A stretch of DNA of 64,000 nt from Mantis religiosa. Its lineage: Eukaryota > Arthropoda > Insecta > Mantodea > Mantidae. The stretch spans positions 98,357,037-98,421,036 of the forward strand of contig CM060955.1 of NCBI GenBank assembly GCA_030765055.1, given 5' to 3'. The position numbers and the translations under genes were made by a program. A model generated the notes under the pieces. The model made no database searches and was not told the DNA's origin. It worked only from the letters and a program-made list of their open reading frames with translations. This document shows positions 60,007 through 64,000 of the stretch, piece after piece (position 1 is the stretch's first letter; each line of letters begins with the position of its first letter).

Positions 60007-60560
60007 CATTCATTCATTTATTTATTAATTTACTTACTTACTTACCTCTTACTTACTCACTCACTCACTCACTGACTCACTCACTCACTCACTGACTCAC
60101 TCACTCTTTCACTGACTCACTCACTCACTCTCACTCACTCTCACTCACTCACTTATTTATTTACTTATTACTTATTTATTTAATCATTTATTTATTTATG
60201 TATGTATTCATATATTTATTTATTCATTTATTCACATACTCACTCACTCACCCACTCACCGACTCACCCACTCACTCACCCTTCACTCACCCACCCACCC
60301 ACTCACTCACACACCCACCCACACACCCACTCACACACATACACTCAACCACTCACCCGCTTACCCACTCACCCAGTCACTCACACACCCACCCACTCAC
60401 TCACCCACCCACCCACTCACCCACATAGCCACCCACTCACCCACCCACTCACATACCCACTCACACACACCCACTCACCCACTCACTCACGCATCCACCC
60501 ACTCACCCACTCACTTACTCACGCACTCACTCACGCACTCACTCACCTATTTACTTATTT
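60007..60560. repeat. Degenerate (CACT/CACC/TTTA)n array
   Basis: Tetranucleotide phase continues from the TTTA array, changing through CATT, TTAC and CACT to CACC, with a return to TTTA at 60150-60230. Frames rich in His, Thr and Pro are artefacts. Confidence 0.9.
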
Positions 60561-61635
60561 TTCTTTTTGGGGGTAGAAGAAAATATAAGTGCCACCATTC
60601 CATGTAGATGGATAAAATAATTCACAACATAATAAGCTACCTTTTCCAGTAGAGTATCACCACATGGAGCATTGAAAAGAAGTTTAAAATGTAAATGTAA
60701 CATTGGCAGTAAATACCCATTAATAGTCAACAGCAGTGCGGGCTACATTTAGACAACAATGAATACATAAGTGTAACGCAGTCACGGTGCAATCAGGGGC
60801 TTTGAATCAATAAAGGCAGAGATATATTTAGTTTTAATTTCATAATTATAGTGTGAAATATTCTGGTTTCCTTATATGAATAAAATATTTATGCATTCCC
60901 CTTAAGGGCACACCTTCCCCACACATACACACTTTACTATATAGAGTAATTTATGTAGAAATGACATACTTCTTTAATTATTGGGGTGGAAATCCCCTTA
61001 ATGAGAGCTTTCAGCGTCAAATTAAGCAAGATATTCGAGATCCGCAGATGTTTATTCTTAATTCCTTATATTTGTCTTTTGTCTTAATATTGGCTATGGC
61101 CTTAGGCCTCAACTTTTCGTACCTACTCATTAAGTATGTGTAGCCGGTCTCCTGCGACGAACCTTTAAAGCTACTTTCAGTGACCTCTAGTCGTGTCCTT
61201 ACTTCGACAACGGCGGGCAACACAGATGAATGATGTTTGTCTTTTTCACTCACCAGGGATCCAGTTGTTCCAAATTTGTTTGACAGTCCCAGTGTGTTTT
61301 TTTTTTTTTGGGGGGGGGGGGAGGATTGCGAACACAAATACTCTGTTATACCCTTCGTACTGTAACTAAATTCGAAATCTAGTATTTCTTCACTGCACAC
61401 ACTACATTTATCTAAAACGCTGCCAACAAGAAGACAAAATAAGGACTAAAGAATAAACATCTGAGCATTCTCGTTTCAGGGAATCGAAATTCCCAAACAT
61501 TTTGCTTAATTTGACGTTAAAAACTGCTTATTAAGTGAACTTTCAACCGAATAATTAACTCTGTGCCTTTGTTGCGTGATAAAAAGTATAACAATTTAAA
61601 TTCATGTCCTTACTAAGAGTAATATAGAAAAAGCG
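60561..61635. other. Upstream intergenic stretch
   Basis: A homopolymer pair (T run then G run) lies at 61298-61323. The minus frame 61017-61400 has no recognised domain. Confidence 0.4.
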
Positions 61636-61638
61636 GAT

Positions 61639-61790
61639 CCTGGGCTACCCTCGTAGCTCAGTTGGTAGAGTTCAGTTGTCTGCAGTGCGAAAGGTCCCGA
61701 ATTCGAGAGTCTATGAATGAGAGCGTGATTGTATGTACGATCTAATGTGCAAAACCCAAGGGCAAACCACTTTATACGAGGCAAAATGTC
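61639..61790 (+). repeat. tRNA-like SINE (family G-like)
   Basis: CTCGTAGCTCAGTTGGTAGA gives a clean A-box and TCCCGAATTCGAGAG a damaged B-box, followed by about 90 bp of body. It could be a truncated SINE. Confidence 0.5.
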
Positions 61791-61885
61791 ACTAATATAA
61801 CCATTGTAGTGAAATAGGTTATAAATGGAATAATAAAAGAAATATGTTCTCTTTCTTTAATATTTCCACCAACATTCCTGAATAC

Positions 61886-62530
61886 CGAGCGGGATGGCTC
61901 AGGCGGTTTCGTCTGAGGCCCGCATTCGGGAGACTCGGGTTCGATTCCCGTGACCGACCTACTTAATCCATGAGTTTTTCGGGGATTTCCCGGGTCGCTA
62001 GGCGAATGCTGGGTAGATTAATTACATCCCCCGAATTTCCTGCTCCTCCATTTCATCTCCATTATCATTTCATATCATCTTTCATCTGGTGGTTTATTTC
62101 AGGTTAGAAGTGTCGGCGGGTGTCTCGGCGGTGCATGGCAGGATGATATGCTTTGAGGAAAACTACTTTCTCCTTGTAGGTCGGTTGCCGGTCTCCACGC
62201 CTCTGTTGGCACCATTTCGGGACCGCCAGCCAGGGTCCTTTGGGGCTTGAATCGTCTGTCTGGGACCATTAGGGTTCGGCTGCTGGGCTCGTTGCCGTCC
62301 CGCTGTAGGGGAGCGAGTTCGTCCTGGCCTGTCGGGGGAAGTCTCTATCCAAGTAAACTATAGGGACCCTACCCTCTGTACTGTCGTAGCTCCTTGGGTC
62401 GGCCGCCCTCTGTCACCTCCGCCTCATCCTTCCTCCTGGGGGTGCCTCCACTTGGGGCATAGGAACAATGGGCCCAACATGGTTGCCTACGTACCGAATC
62501 CCCTCCGTCAGTACTCCCAATCCCAAACCC
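61886..62530 (+). repeat. Long tRNA-headed repeat (family E)
   Basis: GGATGGCTCAGGCGGTTTCG (A-box) and GGGTTCGATTCCCG (B-box) form a Leu/Ser-tRNA-like head. The body (CCATTTCATCTCCATTATCA and following) and a GC-rich extension to about 62500 match 5060-4510 in reverse complement. Direct repeats flank it (61803-61862, 62609-62668). Confidence 0.65.
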
Positions 62531-62765
62531 TGGTCCTGTTAGTGACGTCTTGGGAGGATGTTGAAATTGAGTTTGTATTTAACTGTTGTGGTTTTCAGCC
62601 TCCCATTCTATTGTAGTGAGATAGATTATAAATGGCATAATAAAAGAAATATATTCTCTTTCTTTAGTATCCATAAGCCCTGGTCCTGTTAGTGACATGT
62701 TGGGAGGATGTTGAAATTGACTTATTTTATTTAACTGTTGTGGTTTTCACCTCCCATTCTATGTT
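62531..62765 (+). repeat. Two-copy direct repeat next to family E
   Basis: CCTGGTCCTGTTAGTGAC to CCTCCCATTCTAT occurs at 62531-62614 and 62683-62765. The 60-bp piece between the copies (TGTAGTGAGATAG and following) also occurs left of the SINE at 61803-61862. Confidence 0.65.
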
Positions 62766-63137
62766 GGGCATGAAAAAACACAATTTTTCTCAGAGAACTC
62801 TTTATCAAGCTTGGAGCTTTTTTACATGTAAATCTATGACACGGGGCAGTTTACTTCCCTTCGAATGAAGCCATGTTAATCAGTTTTACGCCCGTAAATA
62901 TCCACCGCTCTCCGCGACCTTAGGAAACACAGGCTAGCTTGTTAACCCAAATCTATGGACAATATGCAATTGATATATCAAGTTAAATTCATTATCCACC
63001 ATTCTGGTAGTTTATTGCGTAATTTCGGGCACAGACGTGTTTGCGTTCCCACCATTACAGACAACACACCACAACAGTATCTTCACACTACATCACAATT
63101 CGTAAATTACTCTTGAGTGCATTATGTCCCCATTTTT
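62766..63137. other. Intergenic stretch
   Basis: The part up to about 62850 resembles 4300-4420. Nothing else was recognised. Confidence 0.4.
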
Positions 63138-63370
63138 CGTGTTTTAACGCCCTTGAACCGATTAGGTCATATCACAATGAATGAAATGGGTAAAACTGTG
63201 CTCAGATGAGCCTGGGGTCATAAAGCTTAGAGTTACTTGATATTCATCTTTCAGGATAAGGGAAAATCTCGGGGAAAAAGGTCTTATTCAGTAAGTCAAC
63301 TACCCGAGATTATAACTCTGCAACTCCTGAAAGTGAGGCAGACACGCTACCCCTATGCCACAGAGCTGGG
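63138..63370 (-). repeat. SINE family A, diverged copy
   Basis: The body blocks AGGATAAGGGAAAATCTCGG and GAGGCAGACACGCTACC are present. The B-box is decayed. Confidence 0.65.
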
Positions 63371-63637
63371 CTTCATGCTGGCGTTACATCGGCAATCCTT
63401 TATTGGCACTAATAGCGATTATGATTAATTTTCATTAACAGTTCTGTCTGTTGCAATTTAAAAAAAGCCATATGAACATCCATAAATCTACCATTTATAA
63501 CTTTAACAACACGATACTCTTGGTCTACTGCTATTACATGGGTAATTTTGACGTAAGTTGAGATTCTGAATTCTGTCATGACGATGCTCACCCCCCCCCT
63601 TTCCTCTGACATTCACCTTGCACCTTCAATATATATA

Positions 63638-63863
63638 TTTACGTCCTCCAACGTTAAGTCATATCGGACGATGAATGAAATGGGTGAAATGATGCTCAAA
63701 TGAGTCCGGGGTCCATGCAGCTTAGTTACCCGACATTCGTCCTTTAGTATAAAAGAAAATCCCGGAAAAACCTTATCCAGGTAACTCGCCCTGACCGAGA
63801 TTCGAACTCGAGACCTCTTGAACGTGAGGCAGACACGCTACCCTCTACGCCACCGAGGCGGGT
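63638..63863 (-). repeat. SINE family A, well-preserved copy
   Basis: On the minus strand the head reads CCTCGGTGGCGTAGAGGGTA with B-box GAGTTCGAATCTCGG. The tail is ACGTTGGAGGACGTAAAT. Confidence 0.85.
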
Positions 63864-63904
63864 CGCATAATATATGTGTACTAGGGATGCGTCGTTATCA
63901 GCTT

Positions 63905-63945
63905 TTCTCGATACTCGATTCTCGATACTTCGATACTCGATACTG
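63905..63945. repeat. Short CGATACT/CGATTCT tandem repeat
   Basis: About four imperfect units of TCGATACTCGAT next to the SINE. Meaning unknown. Confidence 0.6.
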
Positions 63946-64000
63946 TCATCACTACTTCTAGTTTCAATACAAAATAGAATGCTGGGAGAACTGTGCAATG

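Overview
This 64 kb window looks like AT-rich, repeat-laden nuclear DNA from an insect with a large genome. A cockroach or termite (Blattodea) is my best guess, from the style of its tRNA-derived SINEs and its mix of Penelope-like, hAT, piggyBac, Tc1/mariner-type, Jockey-type and Gypsy-type elements. That is inference, not proof. There are no operons, and most open frames are shadows of repeats.

Only one host gene can be read with confidence. It is a Methuselah-type (family B / adhesion-like) seven-transmembrane receptor on the minus strand with four coding exons: 58381-58260 (signal peptide), 31058-29581 (somatomedin-B-like module, Cys-rich ectodomain, TM1-3), 27727-27350 (TM4-6) and 20056-19812 (TM7 and cytoplasmic tail). 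Every junction has GT/AG sites and a compatible phase, and together they give one 740-residue frame. Introns are about 27.2, 1.85 and 7.3 kb. Almost everything between 20 and 58 kb is therefore intron, and it is packed with transposons.

Layout. 1-4178: a young, pol-less Gypsy-type LTR retrotransposon on the minus strand, truncated by the window start. 4.2-19.8 kb: intergenic repeats downstream of the receptor, including SINEs, LINE fragments, two short palindromic insertions, and a piggyBac fragment split by a SINE dimer. 20-27 kb (intron 3): a Penelope-like inverted dimer with a 12-bp target duplication, a solo LTR, and a hAT element nested inside another hAT. 31-58 kb (intron 1): a MITE, solo LTRs, LINE fragments, a hAT inserted in a LINE and itself carrying a SINE dimer, a Tc1/mariner-type element, three long AAT arrays and a 456-bp near-perfect hairpin. 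58.4-64 kb: the receptor's upstream region, large TTTA and CACT/CACC arrays, and more SINEs.

The most unusual theme is a recurring insertion form. An inverted dimer has one longer end and is flanked by an 11-17 bp target-site duplication, so the whole dimer inserted as one unit. I see it in a Penelope-like element (20108-22657), in a minimal relative made only of its 3' termini (13614-13755), in an unrelated 140-bp element (11657-11796), and repeatedly in one tRNA-derived SINE family (10764-11368, 17426-18099, 38096-38619, probably 42959-43484). All coordinates and similarities were read by eye; percentages are estimates.
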